Counted from the stretch's first letter, positions 1 through 6,160 are shown. The stretch: 9,462 nucleotides of DNA from Patescibacteria group bacterium UBA2135 (GCA_002327685.1 DCXN01000024.1:1-9462), one strand, 5' to 3'. Program-made: numbers and translations. The notes: generated from the letters alone by a model not told the origin.

Positions 1-825
1 GAATTACGAGTGGGGCAACCTGCCACCACAACCTCTGCAACAACCTCTCCAGCACTGATTGTTTCTGGTGATGCCACGTTTTTAAGTAGGCTTGGAGTAG
101 GTACTACATCTCCATGGGCGCACCTTACTGTTATTGGTCAAGGTACAATGGACGCATTCGTTGTCGCTCCCACAGCAGCCAATACGACTCATTTCATCGT
201 AGACAATTCCGGCTTCGTTGGAATCGGAACCACCTCCCCATACACATCCCTCGCTGTCGCAGGTTCAACGGGAGTTCTTGCTAATATTTTCACGGCGACC
301 TCAACGACAGCGACAAGTACGTTTGCGGGAGGGCTTGCGTTTGAGACGTCGGGGTTGGTGTACGATTTCTCATCAAATAGTGTAGGTATCGGTGTCGCGG
401 ATGCTGATGTAACTCTTGAGGTGTTTGAAACAGTTTCCGGAAATCAATTTAAAATTTCTTACGACGCGACAAATAACACCGCGTTTCAGGTTGACGCCAA
501 TGGAGACCTTGTTATCAATCCATCAGGGGATGATATTTTTCTCAATGCCGACAATATGTGGGTTTGTACTGGCGGTGGATGTCCAACCGGTTCGCCTTCT
601 GGTACAGGAAATCTTATTGTTGAAACAGCGCTTGGTATTGCATCTTCTACGCCGTGGGGCGGAGTATTCCAGTACGAACTTGGTGTTGCGGGAGACGCGG
701 TTATTACTGGAACGACAACGCTGGGAAATATGTTTAGTTTTGCTCCGATAGGAGGCACTACTACAGAGATTGGGCTGTTTGATACGAGTGGTGATTTGAT
801 ACTTATTTTTGACGAACAAGAGTAG
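1..825 (+). CDS. Surface/fibre-like protein with GIGTTSP repeats, C-terminal fragment
   Basis: The reading frame is open from the first base of the window to TAG at 823-825, so this is the C-terminal 274 residues of a longer protein; a GTG at position 10 is internal and not a credible start. The fragment is rich in Gly, Thr, Ser and Ala. It carries a degenerate motif of the form (L/F)-V-G-I/V-G-T-T-S-P-x3-L-x-V-x-G at nt 94-138 and 214-264, with weaker copies at about 379-423 and 630-695. A short Cys-bearing loop (VCTGGGCPTG) lies near nt 565-594. Proteins with many such motifs are common large predicted secreted or fibre-like proteins in Parcubacteria; the motif resembles repeats of phage-tail or adhesin-like beta structures. 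No enzymatic domain is visible, and a role in cell-surface attachment is inference. The stop codon overlaps the first base of a dispersed intergenic repeat. Confidence 0.75.
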   Translation, partial: ELRVGQPATTTSATTSPALIVSGDATFLSRLGVGTTSPWAHLTVIGQGTMDAFVVAPTAANTTHFIVDNSGFVGIGTTSPYTSLAVAGSTGVLANIFTATSTTATSTFAGGLAFETSGLVYDFSSNSVGIGVADADVTLEVFETVSGNQFKISYDATNNTAFQVDANGDLVINPSGDDIFLNADNMWVCTGGGCPTGSPSGTGNLIVETALGIASSTPWGGVFQYELGVAGDAVITGTTTLGNMFSFAPIGGTTTEIGLFDTSGDLILIFDEQE

Positions 826-867
826 CGCTACGCGCAACATTTGACATTTGACTTTTAACATTTAACC
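824..867 (+). repeat. Dispersed intergenic repeat, copy 1 (GC palindrome plus heptad array)
   Basis: AGCGCTACGCGCAAC (824-838) contains the small palindrome GCGC-TAC-GCGC and recurs exactly at 1733-1747 and with one change at 8712-8726. It is followed by a 7-nt array: ACATTTG (837-843), ACATTTG (844-850), ACTTTTA (851-857) and ACATTTA (858-864). Stop trinucleotides fall at 842, 849, 856 and 863, exactly 7 nt apart, so all three frames are closed within 21 nt. The TAG of the preceding gene overlaps the palindrome. Confidence 0.8.
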
Positions 868-882
868 AAGGAAGAAGGCAAT

Positions 883-935
883 GTCCGGCCTTTTCCCAAA
901 AACTGTGCCGCACAGTTTTTTCCTCAAGGCCAGAC
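883..935. terminator. Compound hairpin with an intrinsic-terminator core
   Basis: The core is AAAAACTGTG (898-907), loop CCG, CACAGTTTTT (911-920) plus one more T: a 10-bp stem whose A and T ends give a U-tract in either direction. An outer stem pairs GTCCGGCCTT (883-892) with AAGGCCAGAC (926-935); the single non-pair is C/A on the + strand but G-U on the - strand. The element sits between the surface-protein gene and tatC. It most likely ends the upstream transcript, and may work in both directions. Confidence 0.7.
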
Positions 936-949
936 CTGACCTGCTATTT

Positions 950-1702
950 ATGTTTGATGAATTAAAAAATCTCGCGCAAAATTTGCTTTCGTGGCTCGTG
1001 TTTTTGCTCGCGCTTACTGTCTTTTTCTTTGCATTTGGTTTGGAACAAGTTCTTGTTTTTGGGAAAGAGATATTCCTTCCATTCCCTACAACAGCACATT
1101 CTTTTGCGGTAACACTTTTTGAATATACGAAAGCGACTCTCATACCGGATGGTGTTGAGTTGATTGTAATAAGCCCACTGACTGCATTCCTCGCTCAGAT
1201 GAAAGTTGCGCTTTTTCTTTCGTTTATTGTCTCGTTTCCATTTCTGCTTTACAAACTCATCGGCTTCATAAGACCAGCGTTGTACACTCATGAAAGAAGA
1301 GCATCATTTGCGGTTCTCACGCCGACAACACTTTTGTTCGTGGGCGGTGTATTGTTCTCGTATTTTGTTATTATTCCGCCGACATTTCGCATACTCTATC
1401 TTTATGCGACATCTCTTGGAGCAACCTCGTTTTTTGGGATAGGGGAATTTGTGGCACTTGTCTTTGCTCTTTCATTTACAGTGGGACTTGTATTCTTGCT
1501 CCCCGTATTCATGTATCTGGCAAGTGTACTTGGACTTGTTGAAAAAGGATTTTGGAGAGAAAATTGGCGATATGCATTTTTTTCGTTTCTTGTACTTTCT
1601 GCTATAATTACACCAGACGGCAGTGGTATTAGTATGACACTACTTACCATCCCACTTATCACATTATATGGAGTCGGCACTATTATTAGCAGTAATAAAT
1701 AA
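950..1702 (+). CDS. tatC: Sec-independent protein translocase TatC
   Basis: TatC is the multi-spanning membrane subunit of the twin-arginine translocase; it recognises the RR motif of folded export substrates. The 250-residue product has the expected set of hydrophobic segments. It contains the TatC signature from residue 75 (SP then FLAQMK, later FIRPALYTHERR at about 106-117), which lines up with IAPALYKHERR of E. coli TatC. It also has the late block ITPDG...LLTIP at about 220-235. The conserved Glu of the last helix (LFEIG in E. coli) appears as Gly here (LYGVG, 239-243). I chose ATG 950 (MFDELKN) over an in-frame ATG at 881, because the extra 23 codons would be encoded by the compound hairpin 883-935 and would put a Pro-rich tail before the normal TatC N-terminus. 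There is no Shine-Dalgarno motif. It is followed by tatA and a Tat-signal protein in the same orientation. The stop codon is the first of a ladder of stops spaced 7 nt. Confidence 0.93.
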   Translation: MFDELKNLAQNLLSWLVFLLALTVFFFAFGLEQVLVFGKEIFLPFPTTAHSFAVTLFEYTKATLIPDGVELIVISPLTAFLAQMKVALFLSFIVSFPFLLYKLIGFIRPALYTHERRASFAVLTPTTLLFVGGVLFSYFVIIPPTFRILYLYATSLGATSFFGIGEFVALVFALSFTVGLVFLLPVFMYLASVLGLVEKGFWRENWRYAFFSFLVLSAIITPDGSGISMTLLTIPLITLYGVGTIISSNK

Positions 1703-1747
1703 CATTTGATCTGTAACATTTGACATCTGACAAGCGCTACGCGCAAC
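1700..1747 (+). repeat. Dispersed intergenic repeat, copy 2, + strand heptad array
   Basis: Heptads ACATTTG (1702-1708), ATCTGTA, ACATTTG (1716-1722), ACATCTG (1723-1729) and ACAAGCG run into the palindrome-bearing AGCGCTACGCGCAAC (1733-1747). Stop trinucleotides lie at 1700 (the TAA used by tatC), 1707, 1714, 1721 and 1728: five stops at exactly 7-nt spacing. The segment 1720-1747 matches 8699-8726 after the protease gene with one difference. Confidence 0.85.
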
Positions 1748-1785
1748 TGTCAAAAATCAACTGTCAAAAATCAACTGTCAAAAAC
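1745..1785 (-). repeat. Three tandem copies of a 14-nt unit before tatA
   Basis: AACTGTCAAAAATC is repeated at 1745-1758, 1759-1772 and 1773-1785 (the last copy is cut short). The unit is two heptads. On the - strand it reads as TGA trinucleotides 7 nt apart (TCA on + at 1750, 1757, 1764, 1771 and 1778), the mirror image of the + strand array just before it. The array ends 2 nt before the tatA ATG, so it occupies the place of the tatA ribosome-binding region and contains no Shine-Dalgarno motif. Confidence 0.85.
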
Positions 1786-1787
1786 AT

Positions 1788-1988
1788 ATGTTTGGTCTTG
1801 GTGTAACAGAAATTGTCATTATTGTTCTTGCGGCAGGTATTCTGCTTTTTGGCGGCAAGAAAATTGTTGAATTTGCGCGAAATCTTGGGAGATTTTCCGG
1901 TGAATTCAAAAAGGGTAAGCGCGATATTGAAGAAGAATTGCGTAGCGGTGAAAAAGAGACAGAAAAAGAGCCCTCAAAGGAGGCTTAA
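1788..1988 (+). CDS. tatA: Twin-arginine translocase subunit TatA/TatE family
   Basis: TatA subunits oligomerise next to TatC and make the passage for folded proteins. The 66-residue product has the standard plan: a short N-terminus, one transmembrane helix (about residues 5-22), the FG hinge (LFGGKK, 20-25), an amphipathic helix (IVEFARNLGRFSGEFKKG, 26-43) and a charged Lys/Glu tail. A polar Glu occurs at position 8, inside the membrane segment, as in many TatA/B proteins. The Pro usually found just after the hinge (KKLPEL) is absent (KKIVEF). It starts 85 nt after tatC, across a repeat-filled gap, and no tatB is visible, which fits a minimal TatA-TatC system. ATG 1788 gives the canonical MFGLG start. 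Confidence 0.92.
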   Translation: MFGLGVTEIVIIVLAAGILLFGGKKIVEFARNLGRFSGEFKKGKRDIEEELRSGEKETEKEPSKEA

Positions 1989-2052
1989 TTCGTGCGCTTG
2001 ATGTCTATCGTATTTGTGATGATGAATAAAATTGATCCCATTAGAAATAGGG

Positions 2053-2141
2053 TACGGACATTGCTCTTAGACAGAATATAACAGAAAATTTATATGATTT
2101 TTAACAGAAATCCTAAAGCAATAAAAAAGGATATGTCCGTA
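2053..2141. repeat. 9-bp inverted repeat spanning the start region of the Tat-substrate gene
   Basis: TACGGACAT (2053-2061) is the exact reverse complement of ATGTCCGTA (2133-2141). The second arm begins with the in-frame ATG at 2133, an alternative start of the downstream gene. A direct repeat TAACAGAAA also occurs at 2079-2087 and 2102-2110. The loop is long (71 nt), so a real RNA hairpin is uncertain. Apart from this I see nothing in the 105-nt gap 1989-2093. Confidence 0.35.
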
Positions 2142-2396
2142 ATTTCTAACGGGATAAATATAAAACGAAGAAATTTCTTAAAATGGCTGCTGTTTGGAGT
2201 CGGCGCTTTTGTCGTGTTTTTATTGGGAAAAATATTTGGCCCAAGTATAAGTCTTTCATCTCGTCCGCAAAAGATAGAAGGCGATACAGTCCTTAAAAAC
2301 TTTCGCATAACTGAAAACGATAAAGAGCTTACACTCTATAATCGTTTTGGCGACGAAATTTTTATAATCGAGAAAGACCCGGAAGCTGGCGAATAG
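2094..2396 (+). CDS. Small protein with twin-arginine signal, probable Tat substrate
   Basis: The 100-residue product contains KRRNFLKW (residues 24-31), an almost perfect match to the Tat consensus (S/T)RRxFLK. A hydrophobic stretch WLLFGVGAFVVFLLG (31-45) follows. No clear AxA cleavage site comes after it, so the protein may stay anchored by its signal segment with a roughly 50-residue domain outside the membrane (about 55-100: KIEGDTVLKNF...IFIIEKD, rich in beta-forming residues). No cofactor-binding Cys or His pattern is visible, so the reason for Tat export is unknown. The gene lies 105 nt after tatA in the same orientation, which makes a dedicated substrate plausible. ATG 2133 (residue 14) would give a more typical short Tat n-region; ATG 2094 is the longest. 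The TAG stop lies in a GAATAGAAAGTT repeat. I do not recognise the external domain. Confidence 0.8.
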   Translation: MIFNRNPKAIKKDMSVISNGINIKRRNFLKWLLFGVGAFVVFLLGKIFGPSISLSSRPQKIEGDTVLKNFRITENDKELTLYNRFGDEIFIIEKDPEAGE

Positions 2397-2428
2397 AAAG
2401 TTCATAAAGTTACAAAGTTTGTAAAGTA
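2394..2428 (+). repeat. AAAGTT array with about 9-nt period
   Basis: AAAGTT occurs at 2397, 2406 and 2414, with AAAGTA at 2423. The sequence AATAGAAAGTT at the start of the array, which includes the preceding stop codon, is also found at 4249-4259 after the Ig-domain gene. The array fills most of the gap before the methyltransferase gene. Confidence 0.6.
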
Positions 2429-2446
2429 TACACTCAACGAAATATT

Positions 2447-3004
2447 ATGAAACTGAATCTTGGGTGCGGTAATAATAAAATAGACGATTGGATTAATGTG
2501 GACAAAGAAGAAGCGTGTAATCCCGACAAAGTGGTTGATTTAGAAGTTTTTCCGTGGCCATGGCCTGACAACGGCATAGACGATATAAAACTGATTCATG
2601 TTTTAGAGCATTTAGGACAAACAACCGATAAATATTTAGAAATAATAAAGGAATTATACAGAATTTGTAGACCAGGTGCCCACATTCATATTCGTGTACC
2701 ACACCCACACAATGACCATTTTCTTGACGACCCAACGCATGTTCGTCCAATCACCATTGAAGGTATGCGCTTGTTTGACCAAGAAAAAAATAATGAGTGG
2801 AAATTAAGCGGCGTCCCTTCTACTCCGCTAGGCATTTACCTGGGGGTTAATATGAAGGTTGTAAGTTGGGAATACTTAATTGATCCGTTTTTTCAAAAAA
2901 AAGTTGACGCGGGTGAAGTCAGTTTATCAGACGTCCGTGCTCAAGTATTAACAGACAATAACATCGTTAGGGAAATTATTATTGAGATGGAAGTTTGTAA
3001 GTAA
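2447..3004 (+). CDS. Class I SAM-dependent methyltransferase
   Basis: The 185-residue product begins with the SAM-binding loop of Rossmann methyltransferases, LNLGCGN (residues 3-9), followed by an acidic residue after strand 2 (D19), DLEVFPWPWPDNGID (31-45), and the motif HVLEHL (51-56) typical of methyltransferase-11-like proteins. A second half with RICRPGAHIHIRVPH (72-86), then DDPTHVRPIT (94-103), matches a small subgroup common in CPR genomes. The substrate cannot be read from the sequence; small molecules, lipids or glycans are all possible. It is 50 nt after the Tat-substrate gene in the same orientation, and a functional link is only positional. No Shine-Dalgarno motif precedes ATG 2447. 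Confidence 0.85.
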   Translation: MKLNLGCGNNKIDDWINVDKEEACNPDKVVDLEVFPWPWPDNGIDDIKLIHVLEHLGQTTDKYLEIIKELYRICRPGAHIHIRVPHPHNDHFLDDPTHVRPITIEGMRLFDQEKNNEWKLSGVPSTPLGIYLGVNMKVVSWEYLIDPFFQKKVDAGEVSLSDVRAQVLTDNNIVREIIIEMEVCK

Positions 3005-3039
3005 TCATTCTTCGTTTAACTTTTCCATAATTTAAGACC

Positions 3040-4245
3040 ATGATAAGGAAGATAATCCATTTTTTGAAATATCATAATGGGGTGCCAATGGCACTCGGGA
3101 TTATTTTTCTTGCAACTGGTAGTGTTTTTGCGGCGAGCGAGGAAGTACAGGAAATTGTCTTGGCAAGCGAGGAAAAAGTAACGTCAGTAGATAATACGTT
3201 TATTGTAGATGTTGACCTTGATTCGTTTACACCATCTGCGCAAATTACTGACGTAACTGAAGACGACGAGAACTATTATATTATTTACACACTTTACACG
3301 ATTGACCTTAGTGATGGAAAATGGGGGACTGTGTCACAATCAAAAGAGGTTGTTGTATCAAGAGAGCTACTTGGTGAAGAAGATCTCGGTGTTTATGTTG
3401 CTGAGGAGATAAAAGAAGTAACCGATAGGCAGTCTTCGTATTTAAAAGAAGTACAAACAAAAGAACGTAAGAAAGGGGAGACACAAAAAGTGGTGTCCAC
3501 AACGTACAGTGGGCTTATAGGAAAATATCTTGACCCGAAGGAAGAGGTAATTGCTGACTATGAGCCGGTTGTAAAACCAAGCGAGCCGATAGTATTAATA
3601 ACATCAAACGTAACGACAGAAAGTACACCTGAAGAAACAAATACAGAGACACAAACTACGTCTGTCGCTGACTCACAAACACAGACCCAACAAAACGAAA
3701 CAGTTACTGTTTCAAGTGGTACAAGTGCAAGTACAGGAAGTGGTGCAACCATGAGTATGATAGGAAAAAATCCGGCGAAAGTGCCGACAAGTGCAGTTGG
3801 TAGTGGTTATTCTGACAATGGCGTGCGGGCAAAAGACAGCAAGGATCAGGATTTGAGTGTTACTATTACAGTAAATGGTACTCCAATGCGTGAGGTTGAT
3901 ATAAATACGAGAGTGCCAGGAATGCATGTTGTGCGATATATGGCAACAGACCAAAGCGGAAGTACAATGGCGCTTGAACGAACTGTAATGATATATGATC
4001 GTTACAAAATGGTGGCGCCCGCAATCGTCATTTTAGGCGACACAATTGTGACCAGCACAGTAGGAGAACCGTACACTGATGCTGGAGCAATTGCGATTGA
4101 CTACGACGATGGAGATATAACCGGAAAAGTAATTACAGAAAGCACCGTGGCTACTACAACAGGAGCGTATAAAGTGCAATATAGTGTTACTGATTCAGAT
4201 GACAATACCACGACTGCCGCACGTATCGTTAATGTGGTTGAGTGA
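3040..4245 (+). CDS. Secreted protein with two Ig-like (DUF5011-type) domains
   Basis: The 401-residue product has a Sec-type signal peptide: a basic start (MIRKIIHFLK), a hydrophobic core at about 15-29 and a plausible cleavage site at VFA-AS near residue 31. A mature N-terminal region of about 150 residues follows, rich in Glu, Lys and Asp and of unknown fold. Then come a Ser/Thr/Gln-rich linker (about 190-245) and two tandem Ig-like modules (about 245-320 and 327-401). Each module carries the DUF5011 look of D-x-G-x-x-A-x-D plus a D-x-D-G-D-I-T type segment, clearest at 347-361. Such modules are used in cell-surface proteins for spacing or binding. The protein has no sorting signal or C-terminal membrane anchor. 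A strong terminator follows, so the + strand transcript ends here. Confidence 0.78.
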   Translation: MIRKIIHFLKYHNGVPMALGIIFLATGSVFAASEEVQEIVLASEEKVTSVDNTFIVDVDLDSFTPSAQITDVTEDDENYYIIYTLYTIDLSDGKWGTVSQSKEVVVSRELLGEEDLGVYVAEEIKEVTDRQSSYLKEVQTKERKKGETQKVVSTTYSGLIGKYLDPKEEVIADYEPVVKPSEPIVLITSNVTTESTPEETNTETQTTSVADSQTQTQQNETVTVSSGTSASTGSGATMSMIGKNPAKVPTSAVGSGYSDNGVRAKDSKDQDLSVTITVNGTPMREVDINTRVPGMHVVRYMATDQSGSTMALERTVMIYDRYKMVAPAIVILGDTIVTSTVGEPYTDAGAIAIDYDDGDITGKVITESTVATTTGAYKVQYSVTDSDDNTTTAARIVNVVE

Positions 4246-4248
4246 TGA

Positions 4249-4287
4249 AATAGAAAGTTTAAAAATTTAAAGATTTAAATATTTAAA
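4249..4287. repeat. TTTAAA array with 8-nt period
   Basis: Four units starting at 4258, 4266, 4274 and 4282 follow the pattern TTTAAANN. Because TTTAAA is palindromic, each unit holds TAA on both strands (TAA on + at 4260, 4268, 4276 and 4284). AGTTTAAAAATTTAA (4256-4270) recurs exactly at 4759-4773, on the other side of the four-helix-bundle gene. TTTAAAGATTTAAAT (4266-4280) recurs exactly inside that gene at 4460-4474. Confidence 0.85.
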
Positions 4288-4314
4288 ACTCTACCCAGAT
4301 GGGTAGAGTTTTTT
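4288..4314. terminator. Intrinsic terminator between convergent genes, overlapping a coding end
   Basis: ACTCTACCC (4288-4296), loop AGAT, GGGTAGAGT (4301-4309) is a perfect 9-bp stem. On the + strand it is followed by TTTTT (4310-4314), a textbook terminator for the Ig-domain gene. On the - strand it is followed by TTTTAAAT, so it can also stop the opposing transcript. The last codons and TAG stop of the - strand gene lie inside the stem. Confidence 0.92.
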
Positions 4315-4752
4315 GTAATGCTCTGGATGTTTTTCGCGTAAAAATACTTTATACGGGTCTTCTTTTTGCTCACGTTTATACTGCAAACCGCGCACGTCTG
4401 ACCGCTTCAGGCTCTTTATAAACGAAGAGATCAGTTTTGAACATTCTTCCGCAAGGGATTTTAAAGATTTAAATGTTTCAATATTTAAATAGCCGACATC
4501 AGACGCAACGTAAAGTTGTGAACGCACTTCACCGGCTGAAGCTTTTGCGATGTAGAGATAATTTAAAAATTCCTGTTTTGTACCACTTTCAAAACCTTCA
4601 GCGATATTTGACATAACCGAAACAGAAGCGCGTTGTATCTGATCTTTTAAACCCCTGTCGGGATTTGCTTTGAATGCGCTATATACTTCGCGTGTTAGTT
4701 CGCGTGATCTTTGCCAACAGACGAGGTCTTCAAAACGCTTTACAGTAGCCAT
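4291..4752 (-). CDS. Four-helix-bundle protein (S23 / 23S rRNA intervening-sequence family)
   Basis: The 153-residue product fits the S23/IVP-like family: FEDLVCWQRSRELTREVY (7-24), then QIQRASVSVMSNIAEG (38-53), EFLNYLYIAKASAGEVRSQL (61-80) and a final helix LISSFIKSL (107-115). The family forms homo-oligomeric four-helix bundles. It was first found as ORFs in intervening sequences within 23S rRNA of some bacteria and is frequent as stand-alone genes in CPR; its function is not settled. Residues after about 118 (through KHPEHYKKLYPSG) are an extension beyond the usual bundle, and the last ones are encoded by the terminator stem. ATG 4752 gives the normal N-terminus. The gene is flanked by 15-nt direct repeats at 4256-4270 and 4759-4773. 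It precedes no - strand partner and follows cysS by 28 nt. Confidence 0.88.
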   Translation of the reverse strand: MATVKRFEDLVCWQRSRELTREVYSAFKANPDRGLKDQIQRASVSVMSNIAEGFESGTKQEFLNYLYIAKASAGEVRSQLYVASDVGYLNIETFKSLKSLAEECSKLISSFIKSLKRSDVRGLQYKREQKEDPYKVFLREKHPEHYKKLYPSG

Positions 4753-4758
4753 GGAGAG

Positions 4759-4801
4759 AGTTTAAAAATTTAAGTCAAATTTAAGAATTTAAAGGTTTAA
4801 T
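4759..4801. repeat. TTTAA-type array between the four-helix gene and cysS
   Basis: TTTAA units are spaced mostly 8 nt apart. On the - strand, stop trinucleotides (TTA on +) occur at 4797, 4789 and 4781, one in each reading frame in order; cysS uses the third. AGTTTAAAAATTTAA at 4759-4773 equals 4256-4270. The last codons of cysS (PLNS) are encoded by the array. Confidence 0.75.
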
Positions 4802-6160
4802 TTTTGGACCTTTGTTGGTATCTTCTATTGTATAGCCCAATTCTTCTATATCTTTTCGTAGTTTATCAGCTTTTTCCCAATCTTCTTCTTTACGAGCTGA
4901 TTCACGCTTTTCACTAAGAGCAAGTACTTGTTTTGGTATTTCTGCTGGTTTATATACGTCAAGGTTAAAGCCAAGCACTTTGTCAAAAGAAACAAGTGTT
5001 GCTCTTTTATCTTCTGGAGGAACAGTATCGTCTTTCAAAAGTTGCCATGTGAGCGCGAGTGCTTGCGGAGTGTCTAAATCATCGTTGATATATTCTGTAA
5101 ATTTTTTCTGATATGTTTCAGAAATTTCCCCCCCACTTTGAAGCGCAAAATATTGCTCATATAATTTATGAAGCGCGTTTTGTGCAGCTTCAAGCGCTTC
5201 CCAAGTGAAATTAACTCGTGTTCGGTAATGTGCTTGAAGTAGCCAATAACGATAGGCAAGAGGAATGACGCCTTTTCGGGCAATATCCTCTACGGTAATA
5301 ATATTGCCGAGCGACTTTGCCATTTTTTTGCCATCAACGGTAATAAACTCATTATGCATCCAGTAATTGACGAATGGCTTGCCAGTGGCACCTTCAGATT
5401 GAGCAATTTCATTTGTATGGTGTACAGGAATGTGATCGATTCCACCAGTGTGAATGTCAAATGTTTCTCCTAAATAAAGCATGGACATGGCAGAACACTC
5501 AATATGCCAACCAGGAAATCCTCGCCCCCATGGCGAGTCCCATTCTTGATGACGTTTTTCTGTTTTCGGAGAAAATCTCCAAAGCGCAAAATCGCTTGGG
5601 TTTTTCTTTTCAGGGTTTTTGACAACTCGCGCGCCTTCTCTCAATTGCTCCACATTGAGTTTTCCAAGTTTTTCATAACCCTCAAATTTTGACGTGTCAA
5701 AATATACACCGTCTGATGTAATATATGTATAGTCTTTATCCTCAAGTTCTTTTATGAGCGCAATTTGCTCTGAAATATGCTCACTTGCTTTTGGAAAAGT
5801 AGTTTGCTCTGTATTGATGTTTAATTGCCCCAGGTCTTTTATGAATTGATCTGTGTATTTCTGCGCTATTTCTCGCACACCCTTTTTTTCTCTTTCTGCA
5901 GCTAATTCAACCTTGTCAGCACCCTCATCTTCGTCAGAAGTAAGGTGTCCGACATCAGTAATATTAATAATTTGTTTTACTTCAAAGTCATTATATTCAA
6001 AAGTACGGCGAAGAATGTCAGCAAAAATATATGGGCGTATATTTCCAATATGAGCATAATCATATACGGTAGGCCCACAATGGTACATAGAAACCACCTC
6101 TTTTTTGAGGGGCTTAAAGAGTTCCTTTTTGCGAGTGAGGGTGTTGAAAAGTTTAATCAT
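4781..6160 (-). CDS. cysS: Cysteine--tRNA ligase
   Basis: CysRS is a class I aminoacyl-tRNA synthetase that charges tRNA-Cys in the cytoplasm. The product is 459 residues, close to the 461 of E. coli. The HIGH-type motif is HIGN (37-40) within GPTVYDYAHIGN. The KMSKS motif reads KMAKS (279-283), with Ala in place of the central Ser. The zinc site of the family is intact by alignment with E. coli C28, C209, H234 and E238: here C28 (YHCGPT), C222 (HIECSAMS), H247 and E251 (HHTNEIAQ). FPGWHIECS (215-223) is typical. The C-terminal helical domain ends with the common ADKLRKDIEELGY block (431-443). ATG 6160 overlaps the first unit of the TAGGC array. The gene is preceded by corA in the same orientation, with an 80-nt repeat-filled gap between them. 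Confidence 0.97.
   Translation of the reverse strand: MIKLFNTLTRKKELFKPLKKEVVSMYHCGPTVYDYAHIGNIRPYIFADILRRTFEYNDFEVKQIINITDVGHLTSDEDEGADKVELAAEREKKGVREIAQKYTDQFIKDLGQLNINTEQTTFPKASEHISEQIALIKELEDKDYTYITSDGVYFDTSKFEGYEKLGKLNVEQLREGARVVKNPEKKNPSDFALWRFSPKTEKRHQEWDSPWGRGFPGWHIECSAMSMLYLGETFDIHTGGIDHIPVHHTNEIAQSEGATGKPFVNYWMHNEFITVDGKKMAKSLGNIITVEDIARKGVIPLAYRYWLLQAHYRTRVNFTWEALEAAQNALHKLYEQYFALQSGGEISETYQKKFTEYINDDLDTPQALALTWQLLKDDTVPPEDKRATLVSFDKVLGFNLDVYKPAEIPKQVLALSEKRESARKEEDWEKADKLRKDIEELGYTIEDTNKGPKIKPLNS

Noticed and set aside
841..846. TTGACA motifs in the heptad repeats as -35 boxes
   Set aside because: No -10-like sequence follows at 16-18 nt at 841, 1720 or 8699; the motif is part of the repeat unit.
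523..861. Minus-strand open frames across the surface-protein gene, tatC and the repeats
   Set aside because: They are antisense shadows. Their shared peptides (LRVAL, VRCQ) come from the dispersed intergenic repeat, not from homology of real proteins.
881..949. N-terminal extension of TatC from ATG 881
   Set aside because: The segment is a compound terminator hairpin and encodes a sequence unlike any TatC N-terminus.
4291..4752. Four-helix gene as a sign of a nearby 23S rRNA intervening sequence
   Set aside because: No rRNA sequence is present on either side; it is a stand-alone gene.
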